Source of the DNA: Maniola hyperantus
Lineage: Eukaryota; Arthropoda; Insecta; Lepidoptera; Nymphalidae
DNA length: 64,000 nucleotides
Direction of reading: 5' to 3'
Assembly: GCF_902806685.2 (NCBI RefSeq)
Contig: NC_048542.1
Span: forward strand, 12,632,533-12,696,532
Under the pieces are notes generated by a model. That model saw only the letters and a list, made by a program, of their open reading frames with translations, was not told the DNA's origin and did not search any database. The translations under genes were made by a program, and so were the position numbers. Within the stretch, counting starts at the first letter, position 1. Each line of letters begins with the position of its first letter. Of the stretch, positions 63,561-64,000 are shown piece after piece.

Positions 63561-63819
63561 CTAGATGATGCCCGCGACTTCGTCCGCGTGGATTTGAACT
63601 TTTAAAAATCCCGTGGGAACTCTTTGATTTTTCGGGATAAAAAGTATACCTATACCTATACTTTATATATATATATAGTAGCCTATATCCTTCTCCGGGA
63701 TGTAAGCTATCGCTGTACCAAATTTCGTCACAATTGGTTGAACGGATGGCCCGTGAAAGGCTAGGAGACAGACAGACGGACAGACAGACACACTTTCGCA
63801 TTTATAATATTAGTATGGA
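63561..63819 (-). mobile_element. Family A Helitron-like element, intact
   Basis: CTAG at 63561-63564, hairpin CGCGACTTCGTCCGCG, 'cccgtgggaactctttgatt', a local (ta)n expansion at 63660-63680, (cagacaga)n, and the TCCATACTAATATTATAAAT end at 63800-63819. It is flanked by A and T. Confidence 0.85.
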
Positions 63820-64000
63820 TTTACTATTATACTTATACCGATGTGACTTATACACAAGCATGAGCCACTCGCCTTCGTGAATTGTAAGAACTGTACCTAC
63901 CTACGCTTGATGTAGGTGGATTTACAATTGACCTATTTTTACCCCGCACTCGCAGCCTAAGTTGGCTTTGTGAAAGAATCAGTGCTCTTGCATAAATTGC

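Overview
This window looks like non-coding, transposon-saturated chromosomal DNA from a butterfly or moth (Lepidoptera). The evidence is AT-rich sequence, many copies of short Helitron-like and tRNA-SINE families of the kind scattered through lepidopteran genomes, a Dong/R4-type LINE inside a (TAA)n tract, RTE-type and jockey/CR1-type LINE tails, and one intron-containing eukaryotic gene. There are no bacterial-style operons, rRNA genes or CRISPR arrays. The family assignments are my own pattern recognition and no database was searched. Letters such as family A, B or C are local labels.

The one well-supported gene is a five-exon, 146-residue ubiquitin-conjugating enzyme (E2) of the UBE2D/effete type, spread over 40620-43669 on the + strand. 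Its exons are only 24-181 bases long. All splice sites are canonical, the catalytic cysteine is kept and a poly(A) signal follows. It is strongly diverged from ordinary UBE2D. A second, weaker candidate is a single minus-strand exon (33782-33851) that encodes a signal peptide and ends in a consensus splice donor; no partner exon was found.

Layout. From 1 to 10 kb there are degenerate Helitron-like copies, two palindromic TIR elements and a triple-nested stack (1489-2436). From 10 to 20 kb there are old LINE tails, family C copies and foldbacks in mostly unidentified sequence. From 20 to 30 kb there are TIR elements (one with a 35-base minisatellite), tRNA-headed SINEs, near-complete Helitron-like copies, and a 5'-truncated Dong-like LINE in (AAT)n at 27.1-28.0 kb. 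From 30 to 40 kb there are a 262-base tandem array (30735-32110), LINE 3' ends and the signal-peptide exon. From 40 to 44 kb lies the E2 gene, with introns largely made of mobile elements.

From 44 to 50 kb there are an internally deleted LINE with an 11-base target duplication (44079-46174) and a non-autonomous LTR element with two 710-base LTRs that differ at only two positions (46417-49679); its interior holds minisatellites. From 50 to 64 kb the same families recur, including several dated nested insertions.

Apart from the E2 gene there is no gene network to describe. The value of the window lies in that cryptic gene and in nested insertions that expose exact element ends and relative ages.
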